In this document: in pieces, positions 1 to 7,462 of the stretch
Numbering within the stretch: position 1 is the stretch's first letter
Layout: every line of letters starts with the position of its first letter
Assembly: GCF_050586465.1 (NCBI RefSeq)
Contig: NZ_JBOCEG010000001.1
Coordinates: 310,001 to 374,000, forward strand
Direction: 5' to 3'
Source: CAJXYS01 sp913063035
GTDB lineage: Bacteria > Pseudomonadota > Alphaproteobacteria > Rhodobacterales > Rhodobacteraceae
Length of the DNA: 64,000 nt
Translations under genes and position numbers: made by a program
The notes under the pieces: generated by a model
The model's input: only the letters and a program-made list of their open reading frames with translations
What the model was told of the DNA's origin: nothing
The model's database searches: none

Positions 1-639
1 GAGCCGCTCTCGAACCTCGACGCCAAGCTCAGGATCGAGATGCGCACCGAGATCAAGAAGCTGCACCAGCGCCTCGGCAAGACGGTGGTCTACGTCACCC
101 ATGACCAGATCGAGGCGATGACGCTGGCCACCCGGATCGCGGTGATGGACAATGGCCATATCCGGCAATTCGCAGACCCGGCGACGGTCTACGAGGATCC
201 GGTCGATCTCTTCGTCGCGGGGTTCATGGGCTCGCCGCCGATGAACATGGTGCCCGGGCGGCTCCGCCGTCTCGACACGGGGCTGGCCGTCGACGCCGGC
301 AAGGACGGCGAGGATCCGGTGCGCTTCCCGCTGCCGGCGGACAAGGCGGCCGATATCGACGCCCCGGACGGCCACGCCGTTGTGCTGGGCCTGCGTCCCG
401 AGACGATCTTCGCGGCCGGAACCGAACTGCCCGGGGCCAACCGTTTCGTCTTCGAGCGGCCGGTCGAGGTGGTCGAGCCCACGGGCCCGGACACCATGAT
501 CGTGTTCCAGATCGCGGGCATCGACATGATCGCGCGCGTCCGCCCCGAGGATGCGCGCGAGATCGGCGCCGCTTTCCGCTTCGAGGTGGATATGGGCAAG
601 GCCAAGGTCTTCGACGCGGATACCGGTCTCGGCATGTGA
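1..639 (+). CDS. ABC transporter ATP-binding protein, MalK/UgpC type (5' truncated)
   Basis: C-terminal part of a sugar-type ABC importer ATPase that hydrolyses ATP on the cytoplasmic face of the permease. The reading frame is open from base 1, so the start, Walker A and signature motif lie outside the window. Visible are the D-loop (SNLDAKLR), the H-loop (VTHDQIEAMTLA) and the family-typical GFMGSPPMNM stretch that begins the regulatory OB/TOBE region, which runs to the end. The substrate cannot be read from this fragment. It ends just before an FNR-type box and the next operon, so it closes an upstream transport operon. Confidence 0.93.
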   Translation, partial: EPLSNLDAKLRIEMRTEIKKLHQRLGKTVVYVTHDQIEAMTLATRIAVMDNGHIRQFADPATVYEDPVDLFVAGFMGSPPMNMVPGRLRRLDTGLAVDAGKDGEDPVRFPLPADKAADIDAPDGHAVVLGLRPETIFAAGTELPGANRFVFERPVEVVEPTGPDTMIVFQIAGIDMIARVRPEDAREIGAAFRFEVDMGKAKVFDADTGLGM

Positions 640-646
640 GGGCGGG

Positions 647-660
647 TTGACCTGAGTCAA
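647..660. promoter_or_regulatory. FNR/FixK-type binding site upstream of the acs-E1-E2-ACP-ADH operon
   Basis: TTGACCTGAGTCAA is a perfect dyad with TTGAC/GTCAA arms and a 4-bp centre, the architecture bound by Crp/Fnr-family proteins such as FnrL and FixK. It lies between the ABC ATPase stop and the synthetase start, about 50 bp before the start codon. Activation of the operon under low oxygen is inferred from the site; no core promoter is obvious to me. Confidence 0.75.
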
Positions 661-708
661 TGCCCCGGCGCGCACGGGCCCGGATAGTGGCTGTGGGAGG
701 AGATGCCG

Positions 709-2454
709 ATGACCTGGGAGACCATCGCCAAGACCGATGCCGAACGCCGCGCAGCCGTGCTGCCCGATCCCGACCGATACCGAAAGACATTCGGCTGGGA
801 CGAGGCCCGCGCCATGCTGGACGGCCTGCCGGATGGCAAGCTCAACATCGCCCACGAGGCGCTGGACCGGCATGTCGCCCACGGCGACGGCGACCGGATC
901 GCGCTGCGCTGGATCGGCAAGGACGGCGAGCGCCGTGACCTGACCTATGCCGAGATGGTGCGCCAGACCGCGCGTTTCGCGAATGTGCTGGCCAAACACG
1001 GGCTTTCGAAAGGCGACCGGCTGTATTCGCTCATGGGCCGCGAGGCCGAGCTCTACATCGCCGCGCTAGGCACGCTGAAGGCGGGGCTGACCTTCTCGCC
1101 GCTGTTCTCGGCCTTCGGGCCCGAACCGATCCGGACCCGGATGGAGATCGGCGAGGCCAACGCGGTCGTGACCACGGCCTCGATCTACCGCCGCAAGATC
1201 GCCAAGCTGCGCGACGCGATCCCGTCGCTGAAACTGGTGCTGATCCTGGGCGACGAGGCGCCTGAGGGCTGCGTGGCGCTCGGCCCGGAAATGGCGGCGG
1301 CCTCCGACGCATTCGAGACCGTTCCGATGGATCCCGAGGACACGGCGCTCATTCATTTCACCTCCGGCACGACGGGCCGGCCCAAGGGGGCCGTTCACGT
1401 CCACGAGGCGGTGGTGAACCATGCCGCCACGGGGCGCAACGCGCTCGAACTGACACCCGGCGCCGTTTACTGGTGCACCGCCGATCCGGGCTGGGTGACG
1501 GGAACCTCCTACGGGATCATCTCGCCGCTCGTGAACGGCGTGACCATGATCGTGGACGAGGCCGATTTCGAACTCGACAGGTGGTACGGCATTCTCCGGG
1601 ACGAGGGGGTGGAGATCTGGTACACCGCGCCCACCGCCATCCGCATGATGATGCGCGCCGGAACCGAGGCGGCGCGGGACTACGACTTCTCGAAGCTGCG
1701 CTTCCTCGCCAGCGTGGGCGAGCCGCTGAACCCCGAGGCGGTGGTCTGGGGCAAGGAGGTTTTCGGCCATCCCTTCCACGACAACTGGTGGCAGACGGAG
1801 ACCGGCGGGATCATGATCGCCAACACCGCCGCGATGGACATCAAGCCGGGCTCCATGGGCAAACCGCTGCCGGGCATCACCGCCGGGATCGTCGATCGCG
1901 CGGATGGCGCGCTGCGCGACTGCGCGACCGGCGAGATCGGCGAGCTTGCGCTGCGCCCCGGCTGGCCGTCGATGATGCGCGCCTATCTCCACGAGCCGGA
2001 ACGATACGCCAAGGTGTTCCAGGACGGCTGGTTCCTGTCTGGCGACCTGGCGATGCGCGATGCGGACGGGTATTTCTGGTTCGTCGGCCGTGCCGACGAC
2101 CTGATCAAGTCCTCGGGCCACCTGATCGGCCCCTTCGAGGTCGAAAGCGCCCTGATCGAGCATGACGCGGTCGCCGAGGCCGGCGTGATCGGCCTGCCCG
2201 ACGAGACCGCCGGCGAGGTGGTGAAGGCCTATGTTTCCCTCAACCCGGGCTTCGACCCCTCCGAGGCGCTGGAGCGCGATATCCGCGGGCACGCGCGCAA
2301 GAAACTCGGCCCCGCCGTTGCCCCGCGCGAGGTGGTGTTCCGCAAGACCCTGCCCAAGACCCGGTCGGGCAAGATCATGCGCCGGCTTCTGAAAGCCCGC
2401 GAGCTCGGCCTGCCCGAGGGCGATATTTCCACGCTGGAGACCGACGAGTCATGA
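709..2454 (+). CDS. acsA: Acyl-CoA synthetase, acetate-CoA ligase (AcsA) type
   Basis: AMP-forming ligase of the ANL superfamily that activates acetate or another short acid to its CoA thioester through an acyl-adenylate. It shows the AMP-binding P-loop (HFTSGTTGRPKGAVHVH), the WWQTETGG core motif, the SGDLAMRDADGYFWFVGR hinge region and the C-terminal catalytic lysine context (PKTRSGKIMRR). At about 581 residues it matches AcsA. The ATG at 709 is chosen because GGAGG at 696-700 is 8 nt upstream; the ATG at 703 is too close. It overlaps the next gene by an ATGA junction, so it belongs to the same operon as the dehydrogenase subunits. The exact acid is inferred from the family. Confidence 0.9.
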   Translation: MTWETIAKTDAERRAAVLPDPDRYRKTFGWDEARAMLDGLPDGKLNIAHEALDRHVAHGDGDRIALRWIGKDGERRDLTYAEMVRQTARFANVLAKHGLSKGDRLYSLMGREAELYIAALGTLKAGLTFSPLFSAFGPEPIRTRMEIGEANAVVTTASIYRRKIAKLRDAIPSLKLVLILGDEAPEGCVALGPEMAAASDAFETVPMDPEDTALIHFTSGTTGRPKGAVHVHEAVVNHAATGRNALELTPGAVYWCTADPGWVTGTSYGIISPLVNGVTMIVDEADFELDRWYGILRDEGVEIWYTAPTAIRMMMRAGTEAARDYDFSKLRFLASVGEPLNPEAVVWGKEVFGHPFHDNWWQTETGGIMIANTAAMDIKPGSMGKPLPGITAGIVDRADGALRDCATGEIGELALRPGWPSMMRAYLHEPERYAKVFQDGWFLSGDLAMRDADGYFWFVGRADDLIKSSGHLIGPFEVESALIEHDAVAEAGVIGLPDETAGEVVKAYVSLNPGFDPSEALERDIRGHARKKLGPAVAPREVVFRKTLPKTRSGKIMRRLLKARELGLPEGDISTLETDES

Positions 2455-4451
2455 CCGCATCGGAAAAGATCCACCTGACCCGCGCGCATGTGCGCGAATT
2501 GCTCGCCGCGATGCTGCGCATCCGCAAGTTCGAGGACAAGTGCGCCGAACTCTACACCCAGCAGAAGATCCGCGGCTTCCTGCATCTCTATGACGGCGAG
2601 GAAGCGATCGCGGCGGGGGTGATCCCCCTGTTAGGACCCGAGGACCGGGTCGTCGCCACCTACCGCGAACATGGCCACGCGCTGGTGCGCGGGATCGACA
2701 TGGGCCGGGTGATGGCCGAGATGTACGGCAAGGCGGCGGGCTGTTCCGGCGGGCGCGGGGGATCGATGCACCTGTTCGATGCGGCGACCAATTTCTACGG
2801 CGGCAACGCCATCGTGGGCGGCGGCCTGCCGCTGGCGGGCGGGCTGGCGCTGGCCGACAGGATGAACGGCACCGGCGCCGTGACGGCCTGTTTCTTCGGC
2901 GAGGGCGCGGTGGCCGAGGGGGAATTCCACGAGACGATGAACCTGGCGCAGCTCTGGGAGGTTCCGGCGCTCTTCGTCTGCGAGAACAACGGTTACGCCA
3001 TGGGCACGGCTCTGGCACGCTCCGAGGCGGTGACCGACATCCACGCCAAGGCCGCCAGCTACGGCGTGCCGTCCGAGGTGGTGGATGGCATGGACATCGT
3101 CGCGGTCGAGGCGGCCGCGCGCCGGGCGCTGGCCGCGATCCGCGAGACCGGAAAGCCCTATTTCCTCGAATGCCGCACCTACCGCTTCCGCGCCCATTCG
3201 ATGTTCGATGCGCAACTCTACCGCGACAAGGCCGAGGTCGAGGACTGGCGCCAGCGCGGCCCCATCATCCGTTTCCAGACCTGGCTGACGCAGAACGGGC
3301 TGATCCACGACGAGGAAATCGCCAATATCGAGGCCGGCATAGATGCCGAGATCGCGCGGGCGGTGGAGTATGCCGAAACGGCCGAGTGGGAACCGCTCGA
3401 GGATCTCGCCCGCCATGTCGTGGCCGAGGATCGCCCGGAACCGCCGGCGCCGGCCAAACCATCAGGCGAAACGGTCGAAACCACCTACCGCGAGGCCATG
3501 CGCGAGGCGATCCGCGACGCGCTGACCCGCGATCCGCGGGTGTTCCTGATGGGCGAGGACGTCGGCGCCTATGGCGGCTGTTACGCCGTCACGAAAGGCT
3601 TGCTGGAGGAATTCGGCCCCGACCGGATCCGCGACACGCCGCTTTCGGAGTCGGGCTTCACCGGCTTCGGCATCGGGGCGGCGGCGGCCGGGATGCGCCC
3701 CATCGTCGAGCTGATGACGGTCAATTTCAGCCTGCTCGCCCTTGACCAGATCATGAACACCGCCGCCACCATCCGGCACATGTCGGGCGGCCAGTTCGGC
3801 GTGCCGCTGGTGATCCGCATGGCCACGGGCGCTGGCAAGCAGCTGGCCGCGCAGCATTCCCACTCCCTCGAAGGCTGGTACGCGCATATCCCGGGCCTGC
3901 GCGTGCTGGCGCCCGCGACGCTCGAAGATGCGCGCGGCATGCTCTGGACCGCGCTCGAGGATCCGGACCCGGTGCTGATCTTCGAGAACGCGCTCCACTA
4001 CAACCACGCGGACCGGATCGACACCAATGCCGGGCCGGTCGATATCGACCGCGCCGCCCTTCGCCGGCGGGGCGAGGATGTCACGCTGATCACCTATGGC
4101 GGGTCGCTCTGGAAGACGCTGGAGGCCGCAGAGACGCTGGCGGGCGAGGGCATCTCGGCCGAGGTGATCGACCTGCGCAGCCTGCGCCCGCTCGACGACG
4201 AGACGATCATGGACTCGGTCGGCCGGACCCGGCGCGCGGTCATCGTGGACGAGGGCTGGCGGTCCGGATCGATCTCCGCCGAGATCGCGGCACGGATCGG
4301 GGAACGGATCTTCTGGCATCTCGACGCGCCGGTGGGGCGGGTCTGTTCCGAAGAGGTGCCGATCCCCTATCCCAAGCATCTCGAGGATGCCGCGATCCCG
4401 CAGGCCCCGCGGATCGTCGCGGCGGCCAGGGCAACGCTGGGCAAGGGCTGA
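2451..4451 (+). CDS. Fused alpha/beta E1 of a pyruvate/2-oxoacid (acetoin-type) dehydrogenase
   Basis: Thiamine-diphosphate enzyme that decarboxylates a 2-oxo acid (or cleaves acetoin) and passes the acyl group to the E2 lipoyl arm. Residues 1 to about 320 are an E1-alpha domain with the ThDP/Mg loop ending at N179-N180 (FVCENNGYAMGT). Residues about 345-666 are a complete E1-beta domain (MGEDVGAYGG, LSESGFTGFGIGAA, RMATGAGKQLAAQHSHS). The first element of the GDG-N26-NN motif reads GEG: the usual Mg-binding Asp is Glu151 (codon at 2901). The single-chain fusion and the neighbouring E2 define the complex; no E3 gene is present here. Start overlaps the synthetase stop. Pyruvate is the likeliest substrate, but this is inferred. 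Confidence 0.9.
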   Translation: MTASEKIHLTRAHVRELLAAMLRIRKFEDKCAELYTQQKIRGFLHLYDGEEAIAAGVIPLLGPEDRVVATYREHGHALVRGIDMGRVMAEMYGKAAGCSGGRGGSMHLFDAATNFYGGNAIVGGGLPLAGGLALADRMNGTGAVTACFFGEGAVAEGEFHETMNLAQLWEVPALFVCENNGYAMGTALARSEAVTDIHAKAASYGVPSEVVDGMDIVAVEAAARRALAAIRETGKPYFLECRTYRFRAHSMFDAQLYRDKAEVEDWRQRGPIIRFQTWLTQNGLIHDEEIANIEAGIDAEIARAVEYAETAEWEPLEDLARHVVAEDRPEPPAPAKPSGETVETTYREAMREAIRDALTRDPRVFLMGEDVGAYGGCYAVTKGLLEEFGPDRIRDTPLSESGFTGFGIGAAAAGMRPIVELMTVNFSLLALDQIMNTAATIRHMSGGQFGVPLVIRMATGAGKQLAAQHSHSLEGWYAHIPGLRVLAPATLEDARGMLWTALEDPDPVLIFENALHYNHADRIDTNAGPVDIDRAALRRRGEDVTLITYGGSLWKTLEAAETLAGEGISAEVIDLRSLRPLDDETIMDSVGRTRRAVIVDEGWRSGSISAEIAARIGERIFWHLDAPVGRVCSEEVPIPYPKHLEDAAIPQAPRIVAAARATLGKG

Positions 4452-4454
4452 GCC

Positions 4455-5687
4455 ATGGGTGTCTTCACCATGCCCTCGCTCGGGGCCGACATGGAGTCGG
4501 GCAAGCTGGTCGAATGGCTCGTGGAGCCCGGCGACACCGTCAAGCGCGGCGATGTCGTCGCCGTGGTCGAGACCCAGAAAGGCGCGATCGAGATCGAGAT
4601 CTTCGAGGCCGGCGAGGTCCGCTCGCTGGATGCGGCGCTGGGCGAGACGCTGCCGGTCGGCGCGCCGCTGGCCACGATCGTGAAACCCGGCGAGGACGCG
4701 CCGGACCCCGCGCCCCCCCGGACCACGCCCCCCGGATCCGCCGCGCCGCCCGAGCCCCCTGCGCCGCCCGCCACACCGGCAGCGCCGGCAGAGGCCCCCG
4801 CGCCCGCCGCCGCGCCCGCGCGACATCCCGCAGCGGCGGCCGGGGAAATCCCGGCGGCCTCTCCCGCCGCGCGCCGTCTCGCCGCCGAGAAGGGCGTCGA
4901 TCTCTCGACGCTCGTGGGCAGCGGCCCCGGTGGGGCCATAGTGCGCGCCGATGTCGAGGCCGCCACGGGCCGCGGCACGCCAGGGTCCGCCGCGTCGCCA
5001 CCGGCGCGCAAGCAGGGGCTGGACCTTTCGGCCATGCGCGAGGCCATCGCGGCCGCCATGGCCCGGTCGAAACGCGAGATTCCGCATTACTATCTCGGTC
5101 ACGACATCGACCTGCAGGCCGCAAGTGACTGGCTGGCGGCCACCAATGCCAACCGGCCCGCAGAGCGGCGCCTCCTCATGGGGGCGCTGTTCGTCAAGGC
5201 GGCGGCGCTGGCGGCGAACAAGGTAAAGGCCATGAACGGCCACTATGCCGACGGCGCGTTCGCGGCGTCCGACGCTGTCCATGCCGGGGTGGCCGTGGCG
5301 CTGCGCGGCGGCGGGCTTGTCGCGCCGGCGATCCGGGATGCGCAGACGCTCTCGCTGGATGCCCTGATGGAGGCGATGCGTGACCTGGTGATGCGGGCAC
5401 GGTCCGGGCGGCTGCGATCCTCCGAGATGACGGATGGCACGATCACGGTTTCCAGTCTCGGCGAAAAGGGCGTGGACAGCATGACGGGCGTCATCTACCC
5501 GCCGCAGGTCGCGCTGGTGGCCTTTGGCACGCCCCGCAGCGCGCCCCGCGCGGTGCAGGGCGCGCCGGCGCTGCGCGAGGTCGTGACCGTGACGCTTGCC
5601 GCCGATCACAGGGTCAGCGACGGGCGCCGCGGGGCGCAGTTCCTGGCCGAGATCGATACCCTTCTCCAGCATCCGGAGGCATTATGA
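4455..5687 (+). CDS. Dihydrolipoamide acyltransferase (E2) of the 2-oxoacid dehydrogenase complex
   Basis: E2 carries acyl groups on a lipoylated lysine and transfers them to CoA. Residues 1-78 are a lipoyl domain with the modified lysine K42 in ETQKGAIE. A Pro/Ala linker (about 80-130) follows, then a peripheral-subunit-binding domain (ASPAARRLAAEKGVDL to GPGGAIVRADV, about 135-172). The catalytic domain ends in the ADHRVSDG motif with His385. At 410 residues it is of normal length for a one-lipoyl E2. It starts 3 nt after the E1 stop, and its stop overlaps the ACP start, so the three are translated together. The supply of E3 must come from elsewhere in the genome. Confidence 0.92.
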   Translation: MGVFTMPSLGADMESGKLVEWLVEPGDTVKRGDVVAVVETQKGAIEIEIFEAGEVRSLDAALGETLPVGAPLATIVKPGEDAPDPAPPRTTPPGSAAPPEPPAPPATPAAPAEAPAPAAAPARHPAAAAGEIPAASPAARRLAAEKGVDLSTLVGSGPGGAIVRADVEAATGRGTPGSAASPPARKQGLDLSAMREAIAAAMARSKREIPHYYLGHDIDLQAASDWLAATNANRPAERRLLMGALFVKAAALAANKVKAMNGHYADGAFAASDAVHAGVAVALRGGGLVAPAIRDAQTLSLDALMEAMRDLVMRARSGRLRSSEMTDGTITVSSLGEKGVDSMTGVIYPPQVALVAFGTPRSAPRAVQGAPALREVVTVTLAADHRVSDGRRGAQFLAEIDTLLQHPEAL

Positions 5688-5929
5688 CCCGCGACGAGAT
5701 AAAGGCTGCCTTTCTCGAGGAAGTGAACCGCATCGCGCCCGATATCGACCCGGCCGACGTGGGCGACGACGATCATCTGCAGGACGACCTGGAACTCGAT
5801 TCTATGGATATCCTGAACCTGATCACGGCCTTGGCCAAGCGCTTCGGTATCGAGATCCCGGACTCCGAGACCGAGGGCATCGCGACGCCGGCCTCGGCGG
5901 CGGACTACATCGCCGGCAAGCTCGGCTGA
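5684..5929 (+). CDS. Acyl carrier protein
   Basis: An 81-residue acidic helical protein with the phosphopantetheine attachment motif LELDSMDILNL, Ser40 being the modified residue. It is translationally coupled to E2 (ATGA overlap) and is followed 4 nt later by the alcohol dehydrogenase. An ACP inside an acyl-CoA synthetase/E1/E2 operon is unusual, because E2 normally delivers acyl groups to CoA. It is unlikely to be the housekeeping fatty-acid ACP, which normally lies in a fab cluster. Its partner could be a ligase, a transacylase, or the E2 itself; that is open. Confidence 0.9.
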   Translation: MTRDEIKAAFLEEVNRIAPDIDPADVGDDDHLQDDLELDSMDILNLITALAKRFGIEIPDSETEGIATPASAADYIAGKLG

Positions 5930-5933
5930 ACCG

Positions 5934-6917
5934 ATGCGCGCGATGGTTCTCGGCGCGCCGCGCAGGCCGCTCGCCCTGACCGACATGGATCGTCCCGCGC
6001 CCGGCGCGGGACAGGTCCGGATAAGGGTGGAGGCCTGCGGCGTCTGCCGCACCGATCTGCACATTGTCGATGGCGAGCTGGACCGCCCCCGACTGCCGCT
6101 CGTGCCCGGCCACGAGATCGTGGGCCGGGTCGAGGAAACCGGGGCGGGGGTCTCGGGGCTCGGCCCGGGCCAGCGCGTGGGGGTGCCCTGGCTCGGCCAT
6201 ACCTGCGGCGACTGCTTTTACTGCCGGAACGGGCAGGAGAACCTCTGCGACGCGCCGGGCTTCACCGGCTACACGCTGAACGGCGGTTTCGCCGAGGCCT
6301 GCGTCGCCGACGCGCGCTACGTCTTTCCGCTGCCGGAGGACGGCGACCCCGTGGCGCTCGCGCCGCTGCTCTGCGCGGGGCTCATCGGCTACCGGAGCCT
6401 CGCGATGGCGGGGGATGCGCGGCGGATCGGGCTTTATGGCTTTGGCGCGGCGGCCCATATCCTGGCGCAGGTCGCGGTCTGGCAGGGGCGCGAGGTCCAT
6501 GCGCTGACCCGGCCCGGCGACACCGCCGCGCAGGACTTCGCCCGGCGGCTCGGGGCGGTCTGGGCCGGGGGCTCGGACATGCGTCCGCCCGTGGAACTCG
6601 ATGCCGCGCTGATCTTCGCGCCGGTGGGGGCGCTGGTGCCGGCGGCGCTCAAGGCCGTGCGCAAGGGCGGGTGCGTGATCTGTGGCGGCATCCACATGAG
6701 CGACATTCCCGGCTTTCCCTATGCCGACCTCTGGGGGGAACGCCAGGTCCGGTCGGTGGCCAACCTGACCCGCCAAGACGGCGTGGCGTTTTTCCCGCTG
6801 GCCGAGAAAGCCGGGGTGCGGACGGAGACCGTGCCATACCCCCTGGAACAGGCCAACGAAGCCCTTGACGATCTGCGCGAAGGTCGGCTGCAGGGGGCCG
6901 CGGTGCTGGTGCCCTGA
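5934..6917 (+). CDS. Zinc-dependent alcohol dehydrogenase (MDR family)
   Basis: Medium-chain NAD(P)-linked dehydrogenase for alcohol/aldehyde interconversion in the cytosol. The N-terminal GroES-like domain has the catalytic zinc ligands C38 (ACGVCRTDLH) and H60 (PGHEIVG). The structural-zinc loop CGDCFYCRNGQENLC is complete, and the Rossmann fold has GLYGFGAAAH. At 327 residues it fits the single-domain zinc ADHs sometimes grouped with AdhA/AdhP. It is the last gene of the operon, 4 nt after the ACP. In context it may dispose of, or make, the aldehyde that matches the acyl group handled by the preceding enzymes. Confidence 0.88.
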   Translation: MRAMVLGAPRRPLALTDMDRPAPGAGQVRIRVEACGVCRTDLHIVDGELDRPRLPLVPGHEIVGRVEETGAGVSGLGPGQRVGVPWLGHTCGDCFYCRNGQENLCDAPGFTGYTLNGGFAEACVADARYVFPLPEDGDPVALAPLLCAGLIGYRSLAMAGDARRIGLYGFGAAAHILAQVAVWQGREVHALTRPGDTAAQDFARRLGAVWAGGSDMRPPVELDAALIFAPVGALVPAALKAVRKGGCVICGGIHMSDIPGFPYADLWGERQVRSVANLTRQDGVAFFPLAEKAGVRTETVPYPLEQANEALDDLREGRLQGAAVLVP

Positions 6918-6920
6918 CGG

Positions 6921-7292
6921 TCAGTCGGCCGGGCGCGCAGCCGTGGCCCTGAGCAGCGCCGCCAGCAGGACGAGGGGCAGGCGCGGACCGTGGCCCACCC
7001 CGAGATAGGCGTCGTTGTCGCGGACGCCCGACATCCGAAGCGTGCAGGTCCAGTGGCCGTGGCTGCGGCTGGCCGTGCCGTCCATGGAAATCGCCCAGCC
7101 GGGCAGCACCCGGTCCACCAGATCGATCACTGCGTCGGTCGAGAGCAGCCGGTCCGGCGTCAGGGTGCCTTGCGGATCGATCTCGGGGGCGGCTGCGCGC
7201 AGCGCCGCGATGATCGCCTCGCCCCGTTCGGCGTCGAGCATCGTCGCGTCCTCGATGCGTTCCGCCATCTCGCGCAGAGTGTTCCCCATCAT
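6921..7292 (-). CDS. Small hypothetical protein, possible ABA-sandwich-like domain
   Basis: A 123-residue soluble protein running against its neighbours and converging on the alcohol dehydrogenase with a 3-nt gap. Upstream of the adjacent ATGs at 7292 and 7289 is a purine-rich ribosome-binding site, so longer in-frame versions are unlikely. Helical N-terminal half (MAERIEDATMLDAERGEAIIAAL), then a short region with GWAISMDG, HWTCTLRMSG and a C-terminal LVLLAALLRATAA. The pattern of a glycine/tryptophan-rich sheet followed by 'plAll.ALl' recalls the small 'phage ABA sandwich' family, but this is only a resemblance. Function unknown. Confidence 0.65.
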   Translation of the reverse strand: MMGNTLREMAERIEDATMLDAERGEAIIAALRAAAPEIDPQGTLTPDRLLSTDAVIDLVDRVLPGWAISMDGTASRSHGHWTCTLRMSGVRDNDAYLGVGHGPRLPLVLLAALLRATAARPAD

Positions 7293-7391
7293 GACCCTCC
7301 CCTTTCTGGCCCCGGATGGCTGCCCCGGGTGGCGTAGTTTGCGCCCTGCGGACTCCGGGCGCAACCACAACGCGATGCCGGTGCCACGGCC

Positions 7392-7405
7392 TTGATGGAG
7401 ATCAA
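7392..7405. promoter_or_regulatory. FNR-type binding site upstream of PEP synthase
   Basis: TTGATGGAGATCAA is a perfect match to the FNR consensus TTGAT-N4-ATCAA. It lies about 58 bp before the PEP synthase start and 100 bp before the divergent small gene. It is the second such site within 7 kb, which points to a shared oxygen-responsive regulon. Confidence 0.8.
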
Positions 7406-7462
7406 CGCGACTGCGGCCACGCTCGGCTATCCGGGACCGACGGACAGCGGGAGGAGAGAGAC

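Noticed and set aside
3462..5672. 736-codon minus-strand frame opposite E1/E2
   Set aside because: Arg/His/Asp-rich composition and exact overlap with clearly coding E1, E2 and ACP genes mark it as a shadow.
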